A stretch of 64,000 nt of DNA. It comes from Rummeliibacillus sp044763875 (GTDB taxonomy: Bacteria; Bacillota; Bacilli; Bacillales_A; Planococcaceae). The stretch is from assembly GCF_044763875.1 (NCBI RefSeq), contig NZ_JBIWGZ010000001.1, positions 248,001 to 312,000 on the forward strand, in the 5' to 3' direction. The notes below the pieces were generated by a model that made no database searches, was not told the DNA's origin, and was given only the letters and a program-made list of their open reading frames with translations. Below, piece after piece: positions 43,940 through 52,765 of this stretch. How positions within the stretch are numbered: position 1 is the stretch's first letter; each line of letters begins with the position of its first letter. The translations under genes and the position numbers were made by a program.

Positions 43940-44557
43940 TTATTTTACATTTTTAATTTCAGAAATTTGGAAGAAACTTTGTGCATCATTGCCTTCAACA
44001 TAATTGTAATAGACCTTATATTTGCGATGGAATACTTTTGTATCCTTCTTGCTATTTTGTGTTTTGGCAATGACTTCTTTTGTATTAACAGTGAAATCAG
44101 TGTCTGAATCACGTTTGATGGATGAAATTTCAACTTTATTTACTTTTTCTTGAATACCTTGTTTATGTTTTTTGGGGATTTCTGCTAAAAGGTCTTCGTA
44201 TAGTTTTGTGTCGTGCATAATGTATTCGTTTGCTAAAGGAGTAAAGTCACCTGATTCAACAGCCTTCGCATATTCAACTGGATATTTTGCAATAAAATCG
44301 CTAAGTTTTTGTATTTCAATATCTGTCATTTTTTGTCCAGAAACAATAGGCTTGTTTGACGAGTTCTCAGGTTGCTGACTATAAGATGAAGAAGTAGAAC
44401 TTTGATCAGTTTTATTTGATTGAGTCGTCTTATGCGTTTCAGTAGTAAATGCCTCTGTTTTTGCGGGTTCTTTTGAAGTTTTTTCTGAATCATTGCTGCA
44501 TGCGGCTATTAGTGAAGCTGCTATACAAATTGAACAAATGAGCTTCCATTTTTTCAT
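43940..44557 (-). CDS. Hypothetical lipoprotein
   Basis: This 205-residue protein has a signal peptide with lipobox SLIAAC (Cys about 20), then a Ser/Thr/Gln-rich linker to about residue 90 and a compact C-terminal domain (TDIEIQKLSDFIAKYPVEYA ...). The start at 44557 follows GAAGG. It is probably anchored to the outer face of the membrane. I do not recognise the domain. Confidence 0.8.
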   Translation of the reverse strand: MKKWKLICSICIAASLIAACSNDSEKTSKEPAKTEAFTTETHKTTQSNKTDQSSTSSSYSQQPENSSNKPIVSGQKMTDIEIQKLSDFIAKYPVEYAKAVESGDFTPLANEYIMHDTKLYEDLLAEIPKKHKQGIQEKVNKVEISSIKRDSDTDFTVNTKEVIAKTQNSKKDTKVFHRKYKVYYNYVEGNDAQSFFQISEIKNVK

Positions 44558-44664
44558 TTCAGTACCTTCTTTCACAAACTATTTTCTATTATTATAAGGT
44601 ATTTGTTACAAAGTTGATAGTATGGAAGGTATTAGTTTTATTGTAAAGTAATTTATTTTATGAA

Positions 44665-44969
44665 TGAATCAATTTCATAAATACTTTTCTAGACAAAAAA
44701 CGCGAATATTATCTAAATGTACAATCCAATAATTCGGAATATACTTCAAATATACTATTTGTTTAATATGCCGCTACAGATGGCGCTTTCCGCGGGCGAG
44801 CGTTGAGCCTCCTCGCTCACTTCGTTCCCTGCGGGGTCTCACCTGTCTCGCTTTCCCGCAGGAGTCACCATCTTCCGCTCTAGACAATATTCTAATAGAT
44901 ATAGCACAAACAATGCCTCATTTAATGTTCGTGTTTTATATCAAAACATCGAAATATGAAATTAACTCG
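44665..44969. repeat. Full-length type-1 inverted-repeat element (305 bp)
   Basis: The ends TGAATCAATTTCATAA and TATGAAATTAACTCGA are inverted copies; inner arms AACGCGAATATT / AATGTTCGTGTT also match. The core is GC-rich and partly self-complementary (TGGCGCTTTCCGCGGGCGAG ... CTTTCCCGCAGGAGTCACCA). It is the most complete copy in the window. The stretch 44558-45086 has no other gene. Confidence 0.75.
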
Positions 44970-45086
44970 AATATTAAAGAAATATTTGGAATTAGAAAAA
45001 ATAAAAATTATAAAATAAAAGCCTTTCGATTTTTCATAATAAGTAGTATTATTTATATAATTCTTATGCGAAAGGTTGGTTTTAAA

Positions 45087-45518
45087 ATGCAAAGACCAGT
45101 GTCTATTCCAAGACCTCTAGTTCGCGTTAATCAATGGACTATTTTATTAAGTACAATAGCTACATGGATATTTCATCAACCACTAATATTATTAATACCA
45201 CTTATTGCAAATTTATTAGGATTATTTTTCAATTTTAATCCATTAATGAAATTTGCACGATTATTTTTAAAGAAAAAGCTTTCTGAATATATTCCTGAAG
45301 ATGTCATTCAACAAAAATTTAATTCGTGCATTGCCATAAGTTGCTTAGTTCTTGGTTTTATAGGATTTGAATTAGAAAAACCAGCAATGGGTTATATTTT
45401 TACAATTATGGTTGCAATTGCATCTGGTATTGCAATTCTAGGATTTTGTATTGGCTGCTTTATCTTTTTCCAATTGAATCAATTCCGTTACAAATTAAAA
45501 AAAGCTACTCATTCATAA
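45087..45518 (+). CDS. DUF4395-like membrane protein
   Basis: This 143-residue protein begins MQRPVSIPRPLVRVNQWTIL, the usual start of DUF4395 proteins, and has four predicted helices. AAAGGTTGG lies 7 bases before this ATG. The open frame also extends 58 codons upstream, but that part lies partly in the type-1 element and has no ribosome site. The function of the family is unknown. Confidence 0.8.
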   Translation: MQRPVSIPRPLVRVNQWTILLSTIATWIFHQPLILLIPLIANLLGLFFNFNPLMKFARLFLKKKLSEYIPEDVIQQKFNSCIAISCLVLGFIGFELEKPAMGYIFTIMVAIASGIAILGFCIGCFIFFQLNQFRYKLKKATHS

Positions 45519-45632
45519 AATTATGATGTAGTAAAAGGGGAATTAATATATTACTAAAGTTAAACCCTAGCATGTTTCCCTGAAAAGTGCTACAATAACT
45601 CCTGTAGCTGATAAACAATCTATCATCTAAAT

Positions 45633-45705
45633 GCCGATTTAGTTTAATGGTAGAACGGTGGTCTCGTAATCCATTGATAAGAGTTCGATTCTCTTATTCG
45701 GCATA
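45633..45705 (+). tRNA. tRNA-Thr-like gene (anticodon CGU), imperfect
   Basis: The sequence folds as a cloverleaf: acceptor GCCGATT/ATTCGGC with one T-T mismatch, D stem GTTT/GAAC, T arm AAGAG-TTCGATT-CTCTT, and anticodon loop CTCGTAA giving CGU. The anticodon stem has a T-T mismatch next to the loop and a G-T pair. It may be a working minor tRNA or a decaying one. A hairpin with a T-run lies at 45761-45807. Confidence 0.7.
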
Positions 45706-45760
45706 ATATAGCTAATTGATCTTTATTAATACGAAAGAGCCTTATAACGGTTTAAAAAAT

Positions 45761-45807
45761 ACGGATGAACGTTGGAATAACAACGATTATCTGTATTTTT
45801 TTTATGC
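45761..45807 (+). terminator. Terminator after the tRNA-Thr-like gene
   Basis: AAATACGGAT pairs with an ATCTGTATTT segment and is followed by a T-run. Confidence 0.6.
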
Positions 45808-45883
45808 TTATTATTTGAAATTTAGATAAAAATTCCAACTTTTATGATCATATTACACATTTTGTTACACATTACACACAACG

Positions 45884-46042
45884 TTACACATGATAAACGC
45901 TGTTATCACGGTTTTTGAACTCTTTTATAATATGATTTTAAGTGTTGAGAGTAGTTTGTACATCTTTGTGTCCTAATCTTTCAGAAATATATTATGCACT
46001 TGTAGAACGATACAGTAAGACACTGGCATGCGTGTGTGTATA
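45884..46042 (-). pseudogene. Integrase (tyrosine recombinase) C-terminal remnant
   Basis: On the minus strand one frame reads THTHASVLLYRSTSA, stop, YISERLGHKDVQTTLNT, stop, NHIIKEFKNRDNSVYHV, stop. Phage and ICE integrases have HTHASLLL...YISERLGHKDVQTTLNTYSHI here. The final stop-containing codon replaces the nucleophilic tyrosine. It lies 180 bp from a tRNA gene, as expected for an element integrated at a tRNA 3' end. The rest of 45808-46214 has no gene. Confidence 0.8.
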
Positions 46043-46214
46043 TTGGTTACTTAATTATTTCTAAAATATCTAGTTTTTCCAGGATATGAGCCACCATTAG
46101 TTTAGTGTAGCATAGCAGTTATGATTACTCTTTATTGATTTTTTATAATTATAAGTAATAAAAGGAATATATTACTATATGTCGAATTATAAAGATAATA
46201 GGGAGGTATTTAGA

Positions 46215-46628
46215 ATGAAGCTTAAAGAATTTTTAGATGAAATTATTAACTCTGATAAGTTTGATTGGACATATGATGATGATCTAGGTAGATACAACTA
46301 TATAAATGATATTAGAATCAGTATTGCTAGTGATAGAGAACCTGATGAATCATATGAGAATGAATGGTTGAACTGTTATCCTGATAAAAAGGGTTATTTT
46401 AATAGATATAATTTATGTTTTAACGGGGCTAGTATCGAATCTTTTTATGGTGTTGCAGTCGATGGATATAGAATGATTATTCCAAGTCCTCGGCTAAATG
46501 ATTTGACTATTACACGAAAACAGAAACAAATTGGAAGAATCATTAATAAACCCTATACAGAAGTAAGCGATGAGTATGAGCAGTATTTAAATATGGCAGG
46601 AATTACAATCAGAAACGAAGAAGAATAG
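46215..46628 (+). CDS. Hypothetical island protein
   Basis: This 137-residue acidic protein starts MKLKEFLDEIINSDKFDWTY behind GGGAGGT. It has no signal or membrane segment. It lies between an integrase remnant and other orphan genes, so it is probably cargo of an old mobile element. I do not recognise a family; an immunity or phage-accessory role is only a guess from context. Confidence 0.6.
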   Translation: MKLKEFLDEIINSDKFDWTYDDDLGRYNYINDIRISIASDREPDESYENEWLNCYPDKKGYFNRYNLCFNGASIESFYGVAVDGYRMIIPSPRLNDLTITRKQKQIGRIINKPYTEVSDEYEQYLNMAGITIRNEEE

Positions 46629-46682
46629 TAAGATTCAACATTCTCATACGCGGGTGTTTCTTTTTTTATCTTTGAAAGGAAT

Positions 46683-46781
46683 AACGTTGAAGTGATTGCA
46701 AATGAGTTAGATTACAAAACAGGGCATATATATAACAAACACGCTCAAATTGTGCTGACGAGTATTCGAGAGTGTGAATGA
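46683..46781 (+). pseudogene. Fragment ending TGHIYNKHAQIVLTSIRECE
   Basis: A frame without its own start reads NVEVIANELDYKTGHIYNKH, then AQIVLTSIRECE and a stop. The IANELDYKTGHIYNKHA part looks like a helix-turn-helix (ArpU- or sigma-region-4-like; weak). A similar stretch, GHIYKKHAQITRMNE, lies just before the zinc-ribbon gene at 49.0 kb, so a segment was duplicated or recombined. Confidence 0.4.
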
Positions 46782-46815
46782 ATAAAATGCAGTAGATAAA
46801 TCAGGGGGGGATAGG

Positions 46816-46968
46816 TTGGAGAAGAAAGAAACTGTAAAAACAGGCATTGGATTTGGTTCAGCTTTAGCGATAGCAATTTCGTGGAGTGTAAACAAATCGA
46901 TTTTGTGGGCGATATTCCATGGTATTCTAAGTTGGATTTATGTAATCTACTATGCGTTAACAAGATAA
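46816..46968 (+). CDS. Small membrane protein (50 residues)
   Basis: A TTG start behind a GGGGGG-rich site encodes 50 residues, MEKKETVKTGIGFGSALAIA then ISWSVNKSILWAIFHGILSW IYVIYYALTR. It has two hydrophobic segments and a conserved-looking SWS.N.S..WA..HG...W.YV.YY pattern that I believe recurs in Bacillales. Function unknown. Confidence 0.7.
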   Translation: MEKKETVKTGIGFGSALAIAISWSVNKSILWAIFHGILSWIYVIYYALTR

Positions 46969-47174
46969 ACCGAATCTAACATAACTTTAGATTAAGTTAA
47001 GATGAGGCAATAGAAACTATAGTATATTCGCGAAAGATTAATATTGTGATAGTTTACAGAAGTAATTACATGCATTAGTCCTCCTTGAATATGGACCACT
47101 CAAAATGGGGGACTAATAAAATTCCGAGACAGTTCTTGAGACTCTGACCTGTAATACACGGCTTATATGCTTGG

Positions 47175-47197
47175 ATCCCCCCTTTCCAAGGGGGGAT
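47175..47197. other. Strong GC hairpin without T-run
   Basis: ATCCCCCCTT pairs perfectly with AAGGGGGGAT around a TCC loop, in a gene-free gap (46969-47246) near the end of the SUKH gene. It may stop transcription weakly from the minus strand or be a relic. Confidence 0.5.
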
Positions 47198-47246
47198 TTG
47201 CTTAATTTATCTAATTTAATAAGTGATTGGTGAAAAAATATTAATC

Positions 47247-48047
47247 TTACCTCATTTCTTCTTGTAGTATTTCAATAAAATTTAAAACATCGATATCGGA
47301 ATCATTTTTAAGTATGTTTATTATTTTATTTAGTATGTCTTTGTCTATTAAGTATTCTAATACAATTGCTGCTTTAACAGCCGCTATTCTGACATCACTA
47401 ACATTATGGTGACTTAGCTGTATTAATTTATCAGTATACCAATTTAAATCTATATGATCCATTTCATCTATGTCATGACTAATAAGATTTATTGCACCAA
47501 TAATTTCGCCGATATTGTTTTCATTAATAAACTGTTCTACCTCTTGTTGAGATGTTTGAGGTGCCTCATAAAGTTCGAGTAAAGACATTCCAGTATTTTC
47601 TTGAGTATATAATATTGAAACAAATTCACTAAATGAGTCAGCTACAGTTATTATTTCGTTACTGTCATTATTAATATAAATAATAGGCGGATTTGTTTTG
47701 GTATTTCTATAATCAAAAGCAATCCATTCTGACCCATCCCCACTAATTAGTACGATATTCTCAGGCATTTTCCACTCTTGTATATAATAAGGTGTATCTA
47801 ATATTCCTGGATCTTTACTTATTCCAAAAATATGATCAATATATCTAGAAGTCTCATCCCATGCAGTAGGTATAGGGCTTGGGAAAGCATTGTATATAAT
47901 TTCCCCTCCGTTTTGATCTTTAAGAATTTCTATATATTCTTTCGGTAAGTTAATGCCGAAAATTTTTTCAGCCTTTTTAATATTGGATTCTTTTAGTTTT
48001 ATTAATTTATATGTATCTTCAGGGTTATTTGCCCAAATTTTAACCAT
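47247..48047 (-). CDS. SMI1/KNR4 (SUKH) domain protein, probable immunity-type
   Basis: This 266-residue protein has a SUKH fold at about 15-160: IKKAEKIFGINLPKEYIEIL, QNGGEI, and ISGDGSEWIAFDYR with PPIIYINNDSNEI. The last 90 residues add a helical repeat-like tail. SUKH proteins are common immunity partners of contact-dependent toxins, but no toxin gene is seen nearby. GGAGG precedes the ATG. It is likely orphan immunity in the decayed island. Confidence 0.8.
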   Translation of the reverse strand: MVKIWANNPEDTYKLIKLKESNIKKAEKIFGINLPKEYIEILKDQNGGEIIYNAFPSPIPTAWDETSRYIDHIFGISKDPGILDTPYYIQEWKMPENIVLISGDGSEWIAFDYRNTKTNPPIIYINNDSNEIITVADSFSEFVSILYTQENTGMSLLELYEAPQTSQQEVEQFINENNIGEIIGAINLISHDIDEMDHIDLNWYTDKLIQLSHHNVSDVRIAAVKAAIVLEYLIDKDILNKIINILKNDSDIDVLNFIEILQEEMR

Positions 48048-48305
48048 ACAATTTCCTCCATCTATAGAATAATCTAATAATCATAAATATATTATAATGT
48101 AAAATTTGTAATATGTACTTAGCAGGCATACATAGGGTGCTTTTTGGATTTAACAAGTAGTACGAATAGTACCATTCCATTAAAATGACAGCTTAATAGG
48201 GTGAATGGAAATATTTGTTGAATAATCTGTAAAGAAAAGAATTTACTTTTAATGAAGTAAAGGGAGGAAGTGTTTTAATAAAATTAAATAAAGAAGGTAT
48301 AATGA

Positions 48306-48815
48306 ATGAAAAAATCATTAGAAAAAAGGTTTTTATATTTATATACAGGTGAATTAATCTCTGGGATTCTTTTTATTTTTCTAAGCTACTTTTTTAATAG
48401 CAAGTATCCGCAATTTCATTTGTATTCATTGTGTTCGTTTTGGTTTTCATTTATTTTTTTTGACCTCCTTTTATTTCAAGGAGCGTATTATTGGTACATA
48501 AAATGGAAGAGGATACGAACTGAAAATAAAGTGAATACCCCCTTTAAAATCGTACGTATGTTTAAGCTTTTCAAAACAATAAACACAGTTTTGCTACTTG
48601 TGCCAATACTTGGATTTATCGTTGATTATATAAAATGGAATAATTTATCACCAATTAGTGGGTTTCTTTATATTTTTGCGATATTAGAATACGTTAACTA
48701 TTTCTACATTCAGCTTTCTTACGATAATCGGATGGATATTGAATATTTACTAAAAAACAAAAGACTAAAAAAGTCTTCTATTAGTAAAGATCTGGAAAAA
48801 ATGAGTAAAGAGTGA
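48306..48815 (+). CDS. Hypothetical membrane protein
   Basis: This 169-residue protein has four hydrophobic segments (about 12-28, 40-65, 92-110 and 120-138) and a basic cytoplasmic tail (KNKRLKKSSISKDLEKMSKE). GAAGG lies 8 bases before this ATG. The preceding 48048-48305 has no gene. No family recognised. Confidence 0.65.
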   Translation: MKKSLEKRFLYLYTGELISGILFIFLSYFFNSKYPQFHLYSLCSFWFSFIFFDLLLFQGAYYWYIKWKRIRTENKVNTPFKIVRMFKLFKTINTVLLLVPILGFIVDYIKWNNLSPISGFLYIFAILEYVNYFYIQLSYDNRMDIEYLLKNKRLKKSSISKDLEKMSKE

Positions 48816-49031
48816 AATAATAAAACAAATCAGGTTTACAGTTGAATCTAGGTTGCTATGCCATTAAGCCAAGAGAAGAGATTACCATCTAAAGCGTTTC
48901 CTTTTATTATCGTGATTTTTATAATAAGTTACATTTTGCGTTAACTTAGTGTAATGTGAATTGAATTTGAACTGCGTATTCATTAATTTACATATGGGCA
49001 TATATACAAGAAACATGCACAAATTACACGA

Positions 49032-49301
49032 ATGAATGAATATGATGAAAGTGTGAACGCAATTTTAAACAATAAGTGGAGGAGAGAAATTTTGAGCTTT
49101 ATATATAAGGATGAAATACTTAACAGTTTGAGCTTGGTCAGAGAACTTGTTAGAGATTATGAATCCTGTCCTGAATGTGGAAGTAATAGCATAGGAAGTA
49201 GCACAAATCTTGGTTCGATGGGCTACAATGGTAAATTAGGAACTTTTGAACGAACATGTAAATGTGGTTGGAAATCGAAAATTAAAGTCGAAAAAGTATG
49301 A
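49032..49301 (+). CDS. Small zinc-ribbon protein, possibly truncated
   Basis: This 89-residue frame holds a clear zinc ribbon: CPECGSNSIG ... ERTCKCGWKS (CxxC and CxC). No ribosome site precedes the ATG. The frame continues upstream as GHIYKKHAQITR to a stop, and that stretch resembles the fragment at 46.7 kb, so the true N-terminus may have been replaced. Function unknown; probably an island remnant. The gaps 48816-49031 and 49302-49543 hold no other gene. Confidence 0.5.
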   Translation: MNEYDESVNAILNNKWRREILSFIYKDEILNSLSLVRELVRDYESCPECGSNSIGSSTNLGSMGYNGKLGTFERTCKCGWKSKIKVEKV

Positions 49302-49543
49302 AACATTTTGAGGATTGAGCTTAACTTCACATTCTAGTCTGGTATTAGGTAGTAGGGAAGTAACTAATAGCAAAGCTGTTACAGGTGGTCTTTTTATGTG
49401 AAGATGTAAGTGCAATAAATGATGACATTTTAAGAAGATAGTAAAGAAGCAGTTCTTTATTTGCTCCTACCGTAGCCTTAGTTAATAAATAATTAGTTGC
49501 CTAAACAAAATAAGACCACCTTAATCGGTAGCCTAGATGACTA

Positions 49544-50062
49544 TTATTTTACGTCAATTTTCCATTTTATTTCTTTATGATCTAAACTAAATGTAGGAGT
49601 GTAAATTAATTTATAAGTACCATTTTTAGATACGTCGTATTTGATGATACCTGAAAGTTTTTCCCCCTTGTTTATATCTCCAGAAATAGGTGTTTTACCA
49701 CCATAGTATTCGTCTTGAGATTTATCACCTTTGTATAAATTAAAATGACTTGAATCTACATATATTTTATTTTTGCTAGAGTTTTTTACTGTTATGTTCA
49801 GTTGAAGTACTTTTCCATTTTGAGGTTTAATGTTTTTATCAGGTTTTACAATTTTCGCTTTAGTAATAGTAATTTTAACACCATTAACTTTAACTGTTTC
49901 ACCGACTTTGTAGATTTTGTTTTTCTTCTTCTCTTTTTTCTCTGCTTTTTGTTCAGTTTTTGTAGATGAATCACCTTCTTCTTTTTTCACTTTCGTATCT
50001 CCACAAGCTGAAAGGAATAGTACTAAAACCATAGGGGCAATATACATTAACTTTTTTATCAT
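49544..50062 (-). CDS. DUF4352-like lipoprotein
   Basis: This 172-residue lipoprotein has signal MYIAPMVLVLFLSAC (Cys about 20), a Lys/Glu-rich linker, and a beta-rich domain (KVGETVKVNGVKITITKAKI ... LQLNITVKNSSKNKIYVDSS), typical of DUF4352 proteins exposed on the outer membrane face. Such proteins accompany secretion or mobile loci, but the role is unknown. The gap 50063-50372 has no supported gene. Confidence 0.8.
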   Translation of the reverse strand: MIKKLMYIAPMVLVLFLSACGDTKVKKEEGDSSTKTEQKAEKKEKKKNKIYKVGETVKVNGVKITITKAKIVKPDKNIKPQNGKVLQLNITVKNSSKNKIYVDSSHFNLYKGDKSQDEYYGGKTPISGDINKGEKLSGIIKYDVSKNGTYKLIYTPTFSLDHKEIKWKIDVK

Positions 50063-50372
50063 TTTTTTCTTCCTCCTCTAAAAAGACCGCCATTACAGTA
50101 CAAATTATAAGCAAATTGTTCAAATTAATAGTTGGAATTTACTAAAAAACATTGATTTAAGTGCAAGTTAAAGTTAGTCTTTACGAGTTTTATTTAAGTT
50201 ATTCGTTTGCGTTGTTTACTTATTTAAAGGTTTTGAATTCAATATTGAATTTTATAGAGTGGTCTTTATCTTTACTTCCACAGATGAAACTACTCCGATG
50301 TATGAAGAGAATTGCTAGTGGCTACACTAGTTCTATTGTAAGTTGGACTTTCAAAATTTGGAGGCGATAAAG

Positions 50373-50708
50373 ATGCAAATGACAGAACAAGCTGCAGCAT
50401 TTTTTAAGAAGGAAATGGCAGAGAAGAATGAAGATACTTTGCGTTTTTATAATTTAGCAGGATGTTGTCAGCCAGTTTTGACCGCTGAATTCGAACCCGC
50501 TCAGACGGATGACAAAATTGAAATCGTCGACAATGTGAAAATAGCAATAGAATATGCTGTTGTGGACGATTTAAAAGATGTCACAATTGGCATTGATGAT
50601 ACCGGTGAAGAAGTCGAACTCGTTTTAGATGGATATATTATTCCTGAACCATGTGGTTGTGATCATGACCACGAACAGAATGACGAGTATAACCATAATC
50701 ACAATTAA
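50373..50708 (+). CDS. HesB/IscA-like protein with His-rich tail
   Basis: This 111-residue protein begins MQMTEQAAAFFKKEMAEKNE and has RFYNLAGCCQPVLTAEFE and a C-terminal EPCGCDHDHEQNDEYNHNHN. The body resembles the HesB/IscA fold used in Fe-S cluster handling, with a Cys-Cys pair in place of the single first cysteine. The histidine-rich tail probably binds a metal. The ATG at 50373 follows GGAGGCG. It is a single gene; 50709-51073 after it holds nothing I recognise. Confidence 0.75.
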   Translation: MQMTEQAAAFFKKEMAEKNEDTLRFYNLAGCCQPVLTAEFEPAQTDDKIEIVDNVKIAIEYAVVDDLKDVTIGIDDTGEEVELVLDGYIIPEPCGCDHDHEQNDEYNHNHN

Positions 50709-51073
50709 CGTAAAATCACTAAAATTGAGAAAGGGGCGAGACTAAATACATAGCAGTTTTATTAGAACCATATTGTCTTTAAGAGAAGAAATGGCGAACC
50801 AATTGAATATTGCTACACAAGCTCGTTAATCCACGGACTTTTAACAATTTCAGTCCTAATTTATATTTTGTATAATATATTAAGTAGATACATGCTGGAA
50901 ATTTGGAAATAACATCGTTATTTTAACTGGCGGAATTAAGGGACTAAATGTCATAAGAAAATCTTATGTAAATGATAAGTTTTATATTAATTTTATTAAT
51001 ATTGCTTCTATTTTAAGATAAATGTAAAGAGGCTGAGTTATGAAAGAAAATACAAAGTAAAGAGGGGACTACT

Positions 51074-51538
51074 TTGCAATTTATAATCAGTCCAATAGCT
51101 TTTGTTAATAATTCTAGAATTGATATTGAAGATGATCAGTGGGGATCAATCATATCAACAATTAAGCTTGACGAAAATATAAATATTGCAGCAATTAAAG
51201 GAATAAATGAGTTTTCTCACTTAGAAATCATTTTTTATTTCAACAAAGTTTCCGACGATAAAATTCAGTTTGAAGCTAGACATCCGAGAAATAATACAAA
51301 ATATCCTGAAGTTGGAATATTTGCTCAAAGAGGAAAGAATAGACCGAATAAATTGGGCGTAACAATTGTGGAACTATTACAGGTTGAAGACAATCGAATC
51401 ATAGTAAAAGGGTTAGATGCGATTGATGGAACACCAATTATTGATATTAAACCAGTAATGAAAGAATTTTTACCTAAGGGTGAAGTAAGTCAGCCAAATT
51501 GGTCTGTCTCCTTAATGGAAAGATATTGGGAGGAATGA
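51074..51538 (+). CDS. TrmO/TsaA-like tRNA methyltransferase family protein
   Basis: This 154-residue protein matches the YaeB/TrmO family: SPIAFVNNSR, GINEFSHLEIIFYF, ARHPRNNTKYPEVGIFAQRG, RPNKLGVTIVELL and LDAIDGTPIIDIKPV. TrmO uses SAM to N6-methylate t6A37 of threonine tRNA. Here it is shorter than E. coli TrmO, lacking the C-terminal extension, as in many Gram-positive members. It starts at TTG behind AGAGGGG. Confidence 0.85.
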   Translation: MQFIISPIAFVNNSRIDIEDDQWGSIISTIKLDENINIAAIKGINEFSHLEIIFYFNKVSDDKIQFEARHPRNNTKYPEVGIFAQRGKNRPNKLGVTIVELLQVEDNRIIVKGLDAIDGTPIIDIKPVMKEFLPKGEVSQPNWSVSLMERYWEE

Positions 51539-51548
51539 CATAGGAAGA

Positions 51549-52094
51549 TCATTCGTTAAATCTTCCCATAATCACAGTATTATAGTATTTTTCATCTAAA
51601 AGGATTTTATCTTTTATCAAAATACCTTCTATTTCAAACCCTAATTTGGTATAAATTTTAATCGCTTTTTCGTTTGTTTCTAAAACGTTTAAGGTGATTT
51701 TTTTTATGTCATTGGAAACAGCCCAGCGAATGGATTCTTTTAGTAGATTCTTTCCAATACCGTTTCCCAAAAATTCTTTCAAAATGCACACGCCAAATTC
51801 AACTTTATGAGAGAATCTATGTAGATATGTTCCTTCACACCTTGAAAATCCTACGATGGTTTTCTGAACAACCGCGACTAAAAATAAGTTTCTTGTCATC
51901 TCAGTGTCTGTTTTGACAAGCTGTTCAAATCCCTGAATATCGATGAATGCCTCTCCTTTTTCTCTATCAAGATTTTCCGTTTCTCCGTCAATCTGTAATC
52001 TTAACTCAGACAAGACTTTTGCATCTTTTTCAACTGCAGATCTTATAGTGTAAGTTAAACCATTTGATGAAAATGCTTTATCATTTATAATCAT
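51549..52094 (-). CDS. GNAT family N-acetyltransferase
   Basis: This 181-residue protein has the GNAT fold: YTIRSAVEKDAKVLSELRLQ, the acetyl-CoA loop LKEFLGNGIGKNLLKESIRW and a C-terminal NEKAIKIYTKLGFEIEG. Similar proteins acetylate polyamines, ribosomal protein ends or antibiotics. The substrate is unknown. It is convergent with the TrmO-like gene. Confidence 0.85.
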   Translation of the reverse strand: MIINDKAFSSNGLTYTIRSAVEKDAKVLSELRLQIDGETENLDREKGEAFIDIQGFEQLVKTDTEMTRNLFLVAVVQKTIVGFSRCEGTYLHRFSHKVEFGVCILKEFLGNGIGKNLLKESIRWAVSNDIKKITLNVLETNEKAIKIYTKLGFEIEGILIKDKILLDEKYYNTVIMGRFNE

Positions 52095-52279
52095 TGAAAT
52101 GCTCCGTTCATATTATGTTTATTTAGGTAATTAAGTGTCATAAATAATTTCTCTTTTATATCAAAAAAACCTTAAAGTATCTATTTTAATAACAAATTAA
52201 ATGGTAATTAATGATAATATATATTAAAAATGGATAGTGTAAACGACCAGAAATTAGGATTAATTAGGGGGTGGAAGCT

Positions 52280-52696
52280 TTGATCACGATCAAATATGAT
52301 TTAGATCAACAAGATTTGGCTATTTTAAAGGATATTTATCAATCTGTTGATTGGGTGAAACATGATGAATCAATAATTGAAAAAGTTTTTGATGCAAGTA
52401 CTCATAAGGTATTTGTAATGGAAGATAAAAAAATTATTGGGTTTGCAAGAGCTCTTTCGGATGGTGTATTTAATGCTGCAATTTATGATGTTGTAGTACA
52501 TAAAGACTTTCAAAATAGAGGTGTTGCAAGAATAGCTTTAGAAAATTTACTAAACCAATTAAAACATGTGTCTTGCATACAATTAATTGCAACAACTGGA
52601 AACGATACTTTTTATGAAAAATTTGGTTTTAAAAAGCTGAAAACAGGTATGGCAATCTATCAAAATAAGGATTTAGCAAATGAATATTTAGAATAA
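52280..52696 (+). CDS. GNAT family N-acetyltransferase
   Basis: This 138-residue GNAT has IYDVVVHKDFQNRGVARIAL as the acetyl-CoA loop and FYEKFGFKKLKTGMAIYQN at the end. TTG at 52280 is preferred as it lies 9 bases after AGGGGG; the GTG at 52271 abuts it. Not closely similar to the other GNAT nearby. Substrate unknown. Confidence 0.8.
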   Translation: MITIKYDLDQQDLAILKDIYQSVDWVKHDESIIEKVFDASTHKVFVMEDKKIIGFARALSDGVFNAAIYDVVVHKDFQNRGVARIALENLLNQLKHVSCIQLIATTGNDTFYEKFGFKKLKTGMAIYQNKDLANEYLE

Positions 52697-52765
52697 GATG
52701 AATAGTCGTTAGTTTATTTACTTAAATTCTTTGATTTAGTGGGAAATTAGTAAAAAAAGAGGTGC

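Noticed and set aside
45850..45892. TTACACA repeats considered as a CRISPR or iteron array.
   Set aside because: Spacing is irregular and the stretch lies at the end of the integrase remnant; no constant-length spacers.
50161..50370. A 69-codon frame upstream of the HesB-like gene.
   Set aside because: GTG start without a ribosome site, composition like non-coding AT-rich DNA, and it overlaps the ribosome site of the next gene.
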